64,000 bases of DNA, taken from positions 62,001 through 126,000 of the forward strand of contig JAFMGZ010000001.1 of NCBI GenBank assembly GCA_017854855.1, written 5' to 3'. Under the pieces are notes generated by a model that saw only the letters and a program-made list of their open reading frames with translations, did not search any database and was not told where the DNA came from. Numbering within the stretch: the first letter of the stretch is position 1; the number at the start of each line of letters is the position of its first letter. Both the position numbers and the translations under genes were made by a program. Source of the DNA: Sulfitobacter sp. Lineage in GTDB: Bacteria; Pseudomonadota; Alphaproteobacteria; Rhodobacterales; Rhodobacteraceae. Positions 20,025-28,143 of the stretch are shown here, piece after piece.

Positions 20025-22070
20025 CTAACCCGCGTCGCGCAGCACATCCAGAAAAGCCGAGCCAAAGCGCGATGCGCGGCGTTCGCCCAAGATCCGTTCA
20101 ATCGCGCTTTCGTCCGGTGCGCGCAATTGCGCCACCTTGGCCAGCAAAGCGGCAGAGCAGCTGAGCGGCTTGTCGGTCCCGGCCGCACCACGGGCCAGAT
20201 CGGCCTGCACTTGCAACAGCTGGTCATAGACAGTGCCGGCGTCGCGCCCCGCCAGCTTGCGGCGGGTCGGGTGCATCGCGGCGGCCTCGCCGTTGATCAC
20301 CTCCAGAAAGGCGCGGCCATAGGTCTCCAGCTTTTTGGCACCGATGCCGCTGATCCGCGCCATACCATCCAGGTCGCGGGGCCGAAGCTCTGCCATCTCG
20401 ATCAGCGTACGGTCGGTAAAGATAATATAGGCGGGCACTTTGGCCGCTTCGGCCAATCCGCGTCGCTTGGCCTTGAGCGCCGAAAGCAATGGCGCATCCT
20501 CTTCGCTGACCATGGCTTTGACCGCGGGCCGCCTGCTGGCCCCGGCGGTCTTGATGGAATCCCGGCGCAGGTTGATCTTGGCCTCATCGCGCAGGATCGG
20601 CAGGGCCGCATCAGTCATCCTCAGTGCACCATGGCGTTCAGGGTCAGGGCGGATCAGGTCATGGCCCATCATCTGGCGGAACACCGCCTGCCACTGGCGG
20701 CGGTCATATTCGCCGCCCACCCCAAAGGTCGGCAGGCTGGCATGGCCGCGCGCCTTGACCTTGTCCGTCTCAACACCCAGCAGAATATCAATCAGATGCC
20801 CGGCCCCAAACCATTCCTCTGTCCGCAAAATGGCCGACAACGCCTTGCGCACGGCGGTGGTCCCGTCAAAGACATCTGCCGGACTGTCGCACAGATCGCA
20901 GCGCCCGCAGGTGATCTGTGTTTCGTCAAAATAGGACAGCAGGCTCTTGCGCCGGCATTCCAGCGCCTCGGCCAGACCCAACAGCGCGTTCAGCCGGGCA
21001 TGATCCGCCGCCCGGCGCTCTGGCGGGGCCAGCCCCTCGTCAATCTGGCTGCGGCGCAGACGGATGTCGTCAGGACCGAACAACGTCAGGGTCTCTGCCG
21101 GTGCGCCATCACGGCCCGCACGGCCAATCTCCTGGTAATAGGCCTCGATGGATTTGGGCAGGTCCGCATGGGCGACCCAGCGGATATCGGGCTTGTCCAC
21201 CCCCATGCCAAAGGCAACCGTCGCACAGACGATCAGGCCGTCCTCCTGCTGGAACTGCCGTTCCGCGATGCGGCGGTCCTCTGCCTCCATGCCGCCGTGG
21301 TAATGGATGGCTTTCTGTCCGGCCTCGCGCAGGGCACGCGCGATCCCTTCGGTCTTGGCCCGCGTGCCGCAATAGACAATGCCAGACTGCCCCTTACGGG
21401 CCGCAGCAAAGTTCAAGATCTGCTCGCGTGGTTTGTTTTTCGCGGCAAAGGCCAGATGGATATTCGGCCGGTCGAACCCGCGCAGAAACGATTGCGGCGC
21501 GGCCCCATCAAAGAGCTTTTGAATGATCTCCGCCTGCGTCTCTGCATCCGCCGTGGCGGTAAAGGCGGCCAGGGGCACGCCAAGGGTGCGGCGCAATTCG
21601 CCGATCCGCAGGTAGTCGGGGCGAAAATCATGGCCCCATTGGCTGACGCAATGGGCCTCATCCACGGCAATCAGCTGTACGCCCACGCGTTTCAGCATCC
21701 CAATGACCGATCCCGCCGCCAGCCGCTCTGGTGCCATGTACAGCAGTTTGAGCGTGCCGTTCTCAAGCCCTTCCCACACCGCATCGGTTTCTTCGGGCGT
21801 ATTGCCAGAGGTCAGCGCACCTGCGCCCACACCCACCTCTTGCAAGGAACGAACCTGGTCGCGCATCAGCGCAATCAGCGGCGATATCACAACCGTAACG
21901 CCCTCTCGCAGCAGCGCGGGCAGTTGGAAACACAAGGATTTACCACCGCCCGTCGGCATGATGGCCAGCACGTTACGGCCCTGCGTCACCGCCTCAACAA
22001 TTTCTTGCTGACCCGGGCGAAAGCCGTCAAAGCCGAAAACGTCACGAAGAAGCGTGGCAGCGCCTGTCAT
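20025..22070 (-). CDS. recQ: ATP-dependent DNA helicase RecQ
   Basis: FGFDGFRPGQQEIVEAVTQGRNVLAIMPTGGGKSLCFQLPAL, DEAHCVSQWGHDFRPDY, HRDC domain at C-term. Confidence 0.97.
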   Translation of the reverse strand: MTGAATLLRDVFGFDGFRPGQQEIVEAVTQGRNVLAIMPTGGGKSLCFQLPALLREGVTVVISPLIALMRDQVRSLQEVGVGAGALTSGNTPEETDAVWEGLENGTLKLLYMAPERLAAGSVIGMLKRVGVQLIAVDEAHCVSQWGHDFRPDYLRIGELRRTLGVPLAAFTATADAETQAEIIQKLFDGAAPQSFLRGFDRPNIHLAFAAKNKPREQILNFAAARKGQSGIVYCGTRAKTEGIARALREAGQKAIHYHGGMEAEDRRIAERQFQQEDGLIVCATVAFGMGVDKPDIRWVAHADLPKSIEAYYQEIGRAGRDGAPAETLTLFGPDDIRLRRSQIDEGLAPPERRAADHARLNALLGLAEALECRRKSLLSYFDETQITCGRCDLCDSPADVFDGTTAVRKALSAILRTEEWFGAGHLIDILLGVETDKVKARGHASLPTFGVGGEYDRRQWQAVFRQMMGHDLIRPDPERHGALRMTDAALPILRDEAKINLRRDSIKTAGASRRPAVKAMVSEEDAPLLSALKAKRRGLAEAAKVPAYIIFTDRTLIEMAELRPRDLDGMARISGIGAKKLETYGRAFLEVINGEAAAMHPTRRKLAGRDAGTVYDQLLQVQADLARGAAGTDKPLSCSAALLAKVAQLRAPDESAIERILGERRASRFGSAFLDVLRDAG

Positions 22071-22196
22071 GTGGGTCCTTGCGTAAAATTATCTGCTCTT
22101 TTTATGCAGAGTCCCACACTAACAAATTCTGAACAAGCCCGAACTGGCCCTGCGGAATCTTTGCCGCAGGTATTTTTGCAGAGCAGAAAGGCCGGT

Positions 22197-22484
22197 TCAG
22201 TAAAAGGCGGCCGCGTTGTTCATCAGCACGATCCGCGCCACCGCCACACCGATCAGCACCACAAGCGGGGCAAGGTCCAAACCACCCATCTGCGGCAGGA
22301 ACCGGCGTACCCGGCTATAGATCGGGTCAAGCAGACGGTTCAGACCGTCCCAGACCTGGGCAACCAGGGGCTGGCGCAGGTTCAATACCTGAAAATTGAT
22401 CAGCCAGGACATGATGACATGGGCAATAACGATGAAATAGACGATGTTGAGCAGCAGCATCAAAATCTGGAAAATGGATGTCAT
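22197..22484 (-). CDS. YggT family membrane protein
   Basis: 95 aa, two TM blocks, MSWLINFQVLNLRQP...LNRLLDPIYSRVRRFLPQMGGLDLAPLVVLI. Confidence 0.92.
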   Translation of the reverse strand: MTSIFQILMLLLNIVYFIVIAHVIMSWLINFQVLNLRQPLVAQVWDGLNRLLDPIYSRVRRFLPQMGGLDLAPLVVLIGVAVARIVLMNNAAAFY

Positions 22485-22615
22485 ATCGGTCCCTTTGCGG
22501 TTTCAACCACGGTTCATTAGGTGAACAGTTAAGCGCAGGCTGCCCCTTCTGCAAGGTCGGCTGACCCTGCGCATTCGCACCCGAGAGCACTGGGGTTTGC
22601 CCTGCCCTGCCCGGT

Positions 22616-22960
22616 TCAGGCCTGCATCGCGTTAATAACGGTCGAGAAGTCCAGATCGCGCACCCGCTGCATCGACCAATCGGCGAAATGCGCCGAAGAA
22701 ATCTTTTTCTGGTCGATGATTTTGAAACCGGAATGGCGTGGGTCCTGTTCGATCACGCGCGCCAGCGCCATCACCTTTTCCTCGTCGCCCTCAAGCACCT
22801 GGCAAAAGTTGCGGCCGTTATAGGCAAGCGCGCCGGTGATCCCCAGCCCCTTGTTCTTCCTTGCGGCATGCGCCACGATTTCGTCCACCTCTGCCGGACT
22901 CAAACGCGCTTCTGCCGTGCTGAAATAAAGCAGTCTGATCAACTTATTAACCCTCAACAT
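22616..22960 (-). CDS. single-domain BLUF photoreceptor protein
   Basis: LIRLLYFSTAEA...RKNKGLGITGALAYNGRNFCQVLEGDEEKV...HFADWSM; flavin-site Tyr, Asn, Gln and Trp positions present. Confidence 0.9.
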   Translation of the reverse strand: MLRVNKLIRLLYFSTAEARLSPAEVDEIVAHAARKNKGLGITGALAYNGRNFCQVLEGDEEKVMALARVIEQDPRHSGFKIIDQKKISSAHFADWSMQRVRDLDFSTVINAMQA

Positions 22961-23122
22961 CCCAACTTTGACCCCGAAAATACGCGGGGCGCATAAGTTA
23001 TCAAGCGATTAATGGATAAAATCCATCAAAGATCAGATCCCACACGACCGGGCCGGGCAAAATTTGGCAAAGGTTCCCTTGCGCGATTGCGGCGCGCCTG
23101 CTCTACCATTGCAAGAGCGACA

Positions 23123-23176
23123 GGCAGTCGCAAAGGGACGGGCAGTCGCAAAGGGACGGGCAGTCGCAAAGGGACG
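23123..23176. repeat. three tandem copies of the 18-bp unit GGCAGTCGCAAAGGGACG
   Basis: Exact copies at 23123-23140, 23141-23158, 23159-23176, ending 10 bp before the MFS ATG at 23187. Confidence 0.97.
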
Positions 23177-23186
23177 GGGGCATTCG

Positions 23187-24560
23187 ATGTCGGACATATC
23201 TTCACGCAAGCGTATCTGGGGTTGGTACTTTTTCGATTGGGCCAGCCAGCCATACAATACGCTATTGCTGACATTCATCTTCGGCCCCTATTTCGCCCAG
23301 ACCGCCACCGCGGCACTGGTAGAGGGCGGCATGGCCCTGGACGCGGCCAAGGCGCAGGCGCAGGCCTATTGGGGATACGGGCTGACCGTGACGGGCATCT
23401 GCATTGCATTGCTGGCCCCTGTTCTGGGGGCCATTGCGGATTCCACGGGCAAACGGTTGCCCTGGATCTGGCTGTTCTCGCTGCTCTATTTTATCGGCTC
23501 GGGCGCGCTTTGGTGGACGGCACCGCAGGATTTCTCGATCCTCTGGGCGCTGTTTTTCTTTGGCATCGGCCTGATCGGCATGGAATTTGCGACGATCTTT
23601 ACCAACTCCTACCTGCCCGAATTGCACGCGGACCCTGCCGAACGCGGGCGCATTTCCGGGTCCGGCTGGGCCTTTGGCTACGTCGGCGGGGTGGTTGCCC
23701 TTCTGATGATGATCGCGCTGTTCCAGGCGGGCAGCAGCGGGCGCACCATGGCGGGGCTTGCCCCGCTCTTCGGGCTTGATCCCGAAACCAAGGCGGATAC
23801 CCGCATTGTCGGGCCGTTGACCGCGATCTGGTTCGCGGTCTTCATGATCCCCTTTTTCATCTATACCCGCGATGACCCTGCAGCGCCCAGCACCGGCATG
23901 AAACTGGGCCAGGCGATTGGCGATCTGGGTCGCACGTTGCGCAACCTGCCACGGCATCCGTCCTTGATGGCCTATCTTGGGTCTTCGATGTTCTACCGCG
24001 ATGCGCTGAACGGAATGTATACCTTTGGCGGCATCTATGCGCTTGGCGTGCTTAATTGGTCGATCATCGACATCGGCATTTTCGGCATCCTTGCGGCAAT
24101 CTCGGGCGCGGTATTCTGCTGGATCGGGGGCAGGGTGGACCGGCGCATCGGGCCCATGCCGGTGATCGTGTTCTGCTGTATTGTGTTGATCCTGACGGCC
24201 ATCCTGATCATCTCTCTCACGCCCACCTCCGTGATGGGGATCAACGTAGGCCAAGGCTCTGCGATACCCGACATCAGTTTCTATGTCGCCGGGGCGCTGA
24301 TCGGCGCGGCGGGCGGCGCGCTTCAGGCGTCTTCGCGCAATATGCTGACCCGTCAAGGCAACCCGGAGCGCATGACCGAGGCCTTTGGGCTATACGCGCT
24401 GTCGGGCAAGGCCACGTCCTTTCTGGCACCAGCGCTGATCGCCGTGACCACCGATCTGACCGGCAGCCAGCGTTTGGGCATCACACCCGTCGTGGGGCTG
24501 TTCATCCTGGGGCTGATCCTGTTAGCATGGGTAAAACGCGACGGAGATTTTGCCAAATGA
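23187..24560 (+). CDS. MFS transporter, UMF22/Atg22-like family
   Basis: MSDISSRKRIWGWYFFDWASQPYNTLLLTFIFGPYFAQ typical N-term; 12-TM-like ORF. Start 23187 preferred over the track start 23064. Confidence 0.9.
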   Translation: MSDISSRKRIWGWYFFDWASQPYNTLLLTFIFGPYFAQTATAALVEGGMALDAAKAQAQAYWGYGLTVTGICIALLAPVLGAIADSTGKRLPWIWLFSLLYFIGSGALWWTAPQDFSILWALFFFGIGLIGMEFATIFTNSYLPELHADPAERGRISGSGWAFGYVGGVVALLMMIALFQAGSSGRTMAGLAPLFGLDPETKADTRIVGPLTAIWFAVFMIPFFIYTRDDPAAPSTGMKLGQAIGDLGRTLRNLPRHPSLMAYLGSSMFYRDALNGMYTFGGIYALGVLNWSIIDIGIFGILAAISGAVFCWIGGRVDRRIGPMPVIVFCCIVLILTAILIISLTPTSVMGINVGQGSAIPDISFYVAGALIGAAGGALQASSRNMLTRQGNPERMTEAFGLYALSGKATSFLAPALIAVTTDLTGSQRLGITPVVGLFILGLILLAWVKRDGDFAK

Positions 24561-25489
24561 TCCTTTCCCGATTCCTCGCATCTGCGGCGCTCACCTTGGT
24601 CCTTGCCTCTTGTGGCGGGGACAGCGGGCGTGACATCAGCGGTGCAAAACAGGTCCTGCCCACCATCGGCACCTCGGGCGGTGCCCTCAGCAACGTTCAG
24701 GCCAAGAAACTCTTTGGGGCAAAAAGCACCCCCTCATCCCAAAGCCCTGCCGCCTATGGCAGCTACGCCAAGGGCTGTCTGGCCGGTGCCGCGCAATTGC
24801 CCGAAACTGGGCCGACATGGCAGGCGATGCGCCTGTCGCGCAACCGCAACTGGGCGCATCCCGAAACCATCGATATGGTCAAGAAACTATCCGCCTTTGC
24901 GGCCACACAACCCGGCTGGAGCGGCATTTACGTCGGCGACATGAGCCAGCCGCGCGGCGGGCCCATGCTGACCGGTCACCGCAGCCATCAGATCGGGCTG
25001 GACGCCGACATCTGGATGCTGCCGGCCAAATCACTCGCGCTCACCGCCACCCAACGCGAGAACATCTCTTCCATCTCGATGCGCCGGTCCAACGGTGCCT
25101 ATGTCAACAGCTCCTGGACCCGCGCCCATCACGAGATCCTCAAAGCGGCGGCCAAAGACCCGCGTGTCTCGCGCATCTTTGTCTTCCCCGGTGCCAAGGT
25201 CCAGATGTGCGCCGATGAAAAAGGCGACCGCAGCTACCTGCGCAAGATCCGGCCCTGGTACGGACATCACTACCATTTCCACGTGCGGCTGGACTGCCCA
25301 AAAGGGCTACGGGGCTGCGTCAACCAAAGCCCGCCACCGGCCGGCGACGGCTGTGCCGATGCCCGTGAATGGCAGCGCAATATCCTTAATCCGCCACCAC
25401 CCGATCCCAATGCGCCCAAGCCGAAACCGCGCCGCGAATTGGTGCTGGCCGATTTGCCGGCCCAATGCCACGCGGTTCTGGAAAACTGA
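24557..25489 (+). CDS. mepA: penicillin-insensitive murein endopeptidase, predicted lipoprotein
   Basis: Lipobox LVLASC; GDMSQPRGGPMLTGHRSHQIGLDADIWMLP and PWYGHHYHFHVRLDCPKG motifs; 4-bp overlap with MFS. Confidence 0.94.
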   Translation: MILSRFLASAALTLVLASCGGDSGRDISGAKQVLPTIGTSGGALSNVQAKKLFGAKSTPSSQSPAAYGSYAKGCLAGAAQLPETGPTWQAMRLSRNRNWAHPETIDMVKKLSAFAATQPGWSGIYVGDMSQPRGGPMLTGHRSHQIGLDADIWMLPAKSLALTATQRENISSISMRRSNGAYVNSSWTRAHHEILKAAAKDPRVSRIFVFPGAKVQMCADEKGDRSYLRKIRPWYGHHYHFHVRLDCPKGLRGCVNQSPPPAGDGCADAREWQRNILNPPPPDPNAPKPKPRRELVLADLPAQCHAVLEN

Positions 25490-26364
25490 GACATTTTCTT
25501 GCGGCACTGCTGACCACGGCCTTTGCCTGCACCGCTCTGCCCGCAAGGGCCGAAGTCCAGATGACGCTCTTGTCGGATCTGGCCTGGCACCTGCCGGAGA
25601 AATGGTTTGGCGGGTTTTCAGGACTGGAGGTGTCGCCGGATGGTGAAACCCTGACGGCAATCACCGATCGCGGGTCCATCGTGACCGCGCGGCTGACGCG
25701 GGCAGACGGGCTGATCACGGGCGTTGAAGTACTCTCGCGATTGGACATGCGCCTGTCCAACGGCGAGATACCAAAAGGGGCCGTGGCAGATGCCGAAGGG
25801 CTGGCCATTGATGCCACAGGCCGGGCCTTTGTCTCGTTTGAATTTCGCCACCGGGTGACGCGGCTGGACCTGTCCAGCGGCATCACCACGCGCCTGCCGT
25901 CGCACCGCGATTTTGAAACCCTCGGCACCAACGCGGGACTAGAGGCGCTGGCCATTCACCCCGATGGCCGGTTGTTTACCCTGGCCGAAGGGGCCCGGCC
26001 TGTCGCGGGCAAGATCCCGCTGTACGCCTTGTCCGCAGGGCGCTGGCGCATCGCACACAGGCTTCCCACCGATGACGCCTTTCTACCTGTCGGCGCGGAT
26101 TTTGATCCCGGCGGCCGGCTGTATCTGTTGGAACGCGCCCTGACGCCGCTGGGCTTTCGCAGCCGCATCCGGCGCTTTGATCTCAGCGGCCCAGATCCGG
26201 TCGCACAGACCCTGCTGATCACCGACCGGGGGGCCTTTGACAACCTAGAAGGCCTGTCGGTCTGGACCGACGGCGCAGGTGCCACGCGACTGATCCTGAT
26301 CTCGGACGACAACTTCAAGATCTTCCAGCGCACCCAGATCGTGGAATTCGCCCTGACAGAATGA
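25465..26364 (+). CDS. esterase-like activity of phytase family protein
   Basis: GGFSGLEVSPDGETLTAITDRGSIVTARL...DAEGLAIDATGRAFVSFE...LEALAIHPDGRLFTLAEGARP. Confidence 0.85.
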   Translation: MPRGSGKLRHFLAALLTTAFACTALPARAEVQMTLLSDLAWHLPEKWFGGFSGLEVSPDGETLTAITDRGSIVTARLTRADGLITGVEVLSRLDMRLSNGEIPKGAVADAEGLAIDATGRAFVSFEFRHRVTRLDLSSGITTRLPSHRDFETLGTNAGLEALAIHPDGRLFTLAEGARPVAGKIPLYALSAGRWRIAHRLPTDDAFLPVGADFDPGGRLYLLERALTPLGFRSRIRRFDLSGPDPVAQTLLITDRGAFDNLEGLSVWTDGAGATRLILISDDNFKIFQRTQIVEFALTE

Positions 26365-26454
26365 CTTGCGCCCCACCCGCCAAGGGCCTAAAGCGCGCAG
26401 GTTTCCGACACCCGCAGGCCACGTCGCCGCATCCTTGAACAAGGGGTTCTTCAT

Positions 26455-27075
26455 ATGACACGCAGATATCTTCCCGGCATCATCGCCATGGCCACCATCG
26501 TCGTGGCCTCGAACATCCTGGTTCAGTTCCTCTATGGTGACTGGCTGACCTATGGGGCCTTTACCTATCCACTGGCCTTTCTGGTGACCGACATCATGAA
26601 CCGGATCTATGGCACTTCGGCCGCGCGCCGCGTTGTGCTGGTGGGTTTCGTTGCGGGCCTGATCTGTTCGCTGATCGGCACGCAGATCATGGGCGAATTC
26701 GGGCCGCTGGTCACCCTGCGCATCGCGGTGGGTTCCGGTCTGGCCTTCCTGATCGCCCAGCTGATTGATGTCTCGGTCTTCGCTTCCCTGCGCACCAAAG
26801 CATGGTGGCAGGCCCCGCTGGTCAGCACCCTGATCGGCTCAAGCATCGACACGGCGCTGTTCTTCTCCATCGCCTTTTCCGGCACACTCAGCTTCATTCA
26901 TCCGGCAACCGACGTCAGCTGGGCGGCGGAACCCCTGCCACTGCTGGGCTTTGGCCCTGTCGCGCCGCTCTGGGTCTCTCTGGCCGTGGCCGACTGGGCC
27001 GTGAAACTCGGCATCGCCCTGCTCGCCCTGATCCCCTTCCGCCTGATCACAGCGCGCCTGATGCCCAGAACATAA
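26455..27075 (+). CDS. yhhQ: queuosine precursor transporter (VUT/YhhQ family)
   Basis: ASNILVQFLYGDWLTYGAFTYPLAFLVTDIMNRIYG...AVGSGLAFLIAQLIDVSVFASLR. Confidence 0.92.
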   Translation: MTRRYLPGIIAMATIVVASNILVQFLYGDWLTYGAFTYPLAFLVTDIMNRIYGTSAARRVVLVGFVAGLICSLIGTQIMGEFGPLVTLRIAVGSGLAFLIAQLIDVSVFASLRTKAWWQAPLVSTLIGSSIDTALFFSIAFSGTLSFIHPATDVSWAAEPLPLLGFGPVAPLWVSLAVADWAVKLGIALLALIPFRLITARLMPRT

Positions 27076-27149
27076 GCACCCCCAGCTCCTTTTTGCAAAA
27101 AATACTCATGCGCAGCCGCAGGGCAAAAAAACACTTTGCGTTTGGCGTA

Positions 27150-27380
27150 ACCTGTGCAACGATTCAGGTGATTTCAACAAAAGCAAAGGAGGTGATCTAG
27201 TGTCAAGAAAGGTACTGGAGCGAGGTGTCGGAACAGCTTTGGAGGTTTCCTGCTAGGGCAGCCCCTGGCAGTCGAAAACACAAAGTGGACGTCGGTCTAA
27301 CCGACACACCTCCGAAAACCATTCGCCCATCTTGAAACATGGGTTTGGGCCGCTCCGTCACCGGGGCGGCCCTCTTCATT
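27150..27380 (+). ncRNA. candidate short transcript / small-ORF locus with a perfect 13-nt Shine-Dalgarno and terminator-like hairpin
   Basis: AAAGGAGGTGATC at 27185-27197 is fully complementary to the canonical 16S 3' tail; GTG at 27200 opens an 18-codon ORF (VSRKVLERGVGTALEVSC, stop 27254-27256); GC hairpin at 27347-27372. Boundaries and RNA/peptide nature inferred. Confidence 0.5.
27347..27376 (+). terminator. probable intrinsic terminator-like hairpin
   Basis: GGGCCGCTCC (27347-27356) / GGGGCGGCCC (27363-27372), one mismatch, 6-nt loop, followed by TCTTC (weak U tract). Confidence 0.5.
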
Positions 27381-27463
27381 GGGGCGGCGCTTTTCAATCA
27401 GGCGGAACAGTTCGTTTGACCTGCCCCCTTCACCTTCACACCTTGCAATGCGATGCTGACCCC

Positions 27464-27886
27464 ATGCTACGGATCAATGACACCATCAGTATTCAGGACT
27501 GGGAACTCACGGAGCAATTCGTGCGCGCCTCAGGTCCGGGCGGGCAGAATGTGAACAAGGTCTCCTCTGCCGTGGAACTGCGGTTTGAGGCAGCAACCTC
27601 TCCTTCGCTGCCGCCACCGGTCAAGAGCCGGCTGAAACGTTTGGCCGGGCGGCGCTGGACGAATGAGGGCACTTTGGTCATTCAATGTGATGAGACCCGC
27701 AGCCAGGCCCGCAACCGCGACATCGCCCGCGAACGTCTGGCCGCGCTGATCAAACAGGCCCTGACCCCGCCAAAGCGCCGCATCGCCACGCGCCCGACAC
27801 TGGGGTCCAAGAAACGCAGGCTCAAGGCCAAGAAAGTGCGCGGTGAAGTCAAATCAATGCGCGGCAAGGTCGACCCCGATACCTGA
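27464..27886 (+). CDS. arfB: alternative ribosome-rescue factor / aminoacyl-tRNA hydrolase
   Basis: MLRINDTISIQDWELTEQFVRASGPGGQNVNKVSSAVELRF with GGQ motif and basic C-terminal tail. Confidence 0.93.
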   Translation: MLRINDTISIQDWELTEQFVRASGPGGQNVNKVSSAVELRFEAATSPSLPPPVKSRLKRLAGRRWTNEGTLVIQCDETRSQARNRDIARERLAALIKQALTPPKRRIATRPTLGSKKRRLKAKKVRGEVKSMRGKVDPDT

Positions 27887-27926
27887 TACCTGATACCTGA
27901 AACCGGGTTTTCCGAAATGGCCCAAG

Positions 27927-27986
27927 GGTGGACGAGGCGTCCACCTTACGCGGATGTGCGGATGTAAGGTGGACGCCCCGTCCACC
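27927..27986. repeat. REP-like compound inverted repeat
   Basis: GGTGGACGAGGCGTCCACCTTAC (27927-27949) inverted as GTAAGGTGGACGCCCCGTCCACC (27964-27986), 22/23 complementary; each arm is itself a GGTGGACG...CGTCCACC palindrome. Confidence 0.9.
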
Positions 27987-28143
27987 ATGCCCCCCTAGCG
28001 TTCTGATTTTCTTAATATGTTTTCCGGAGCAACCGGCGCATCACACAGACGATAACTCTTTGAAATGTATAACTTCTGTCAGCGGCCAGGGGCCCGGGGG
28101 CTAGAGAGAGCGCCTTAACCTTTTGTCCCCGCGGGGACAGCCA

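Noticed and set aside
19866-22520. 884-aa + strand ORF
   Set aside because: Antisense to yaaA, recQ and yggT, which have clear family matches; composition is His/Gln/Arg-rich shadow translation typical of GC-rich DNA.
23123-23176. CRISPR-like repeats
   Set aside because: Units are directly tandem with no spacers and there are no cas genes nearby.
23064-23186. N-terminal extension of the MFS ORF through the 18-bp repeats
   Set aside because: TTG start with no convincing SD; the canonical family N-terminus begins at ATG 23187. Kept only as a possibility in the repeat finding.
23262-24356. 364-aa minus ORF
   Set aside because: Antisense to the MFS transporter; His/Asp/Arg-rich shadow translation with no family match.
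26365-26454. preQ1 riboswitch upstream of yhhQ
   Set aside because: Looked for preQ1-type signatures because of the transporter; none recognised.
27203-27397. 64-aa minus ORF over the small-RNA locus
   Set aside because: Antisense to a well-supported SD and hairpin arrangement; no SD of its own seen.
28125-28138. Palindrome GTCCCCGCGGGGAC after cobF as a terminator
   Set aside because: T tract lies on the wrong side for cobF; likely incidental GC palindrome.
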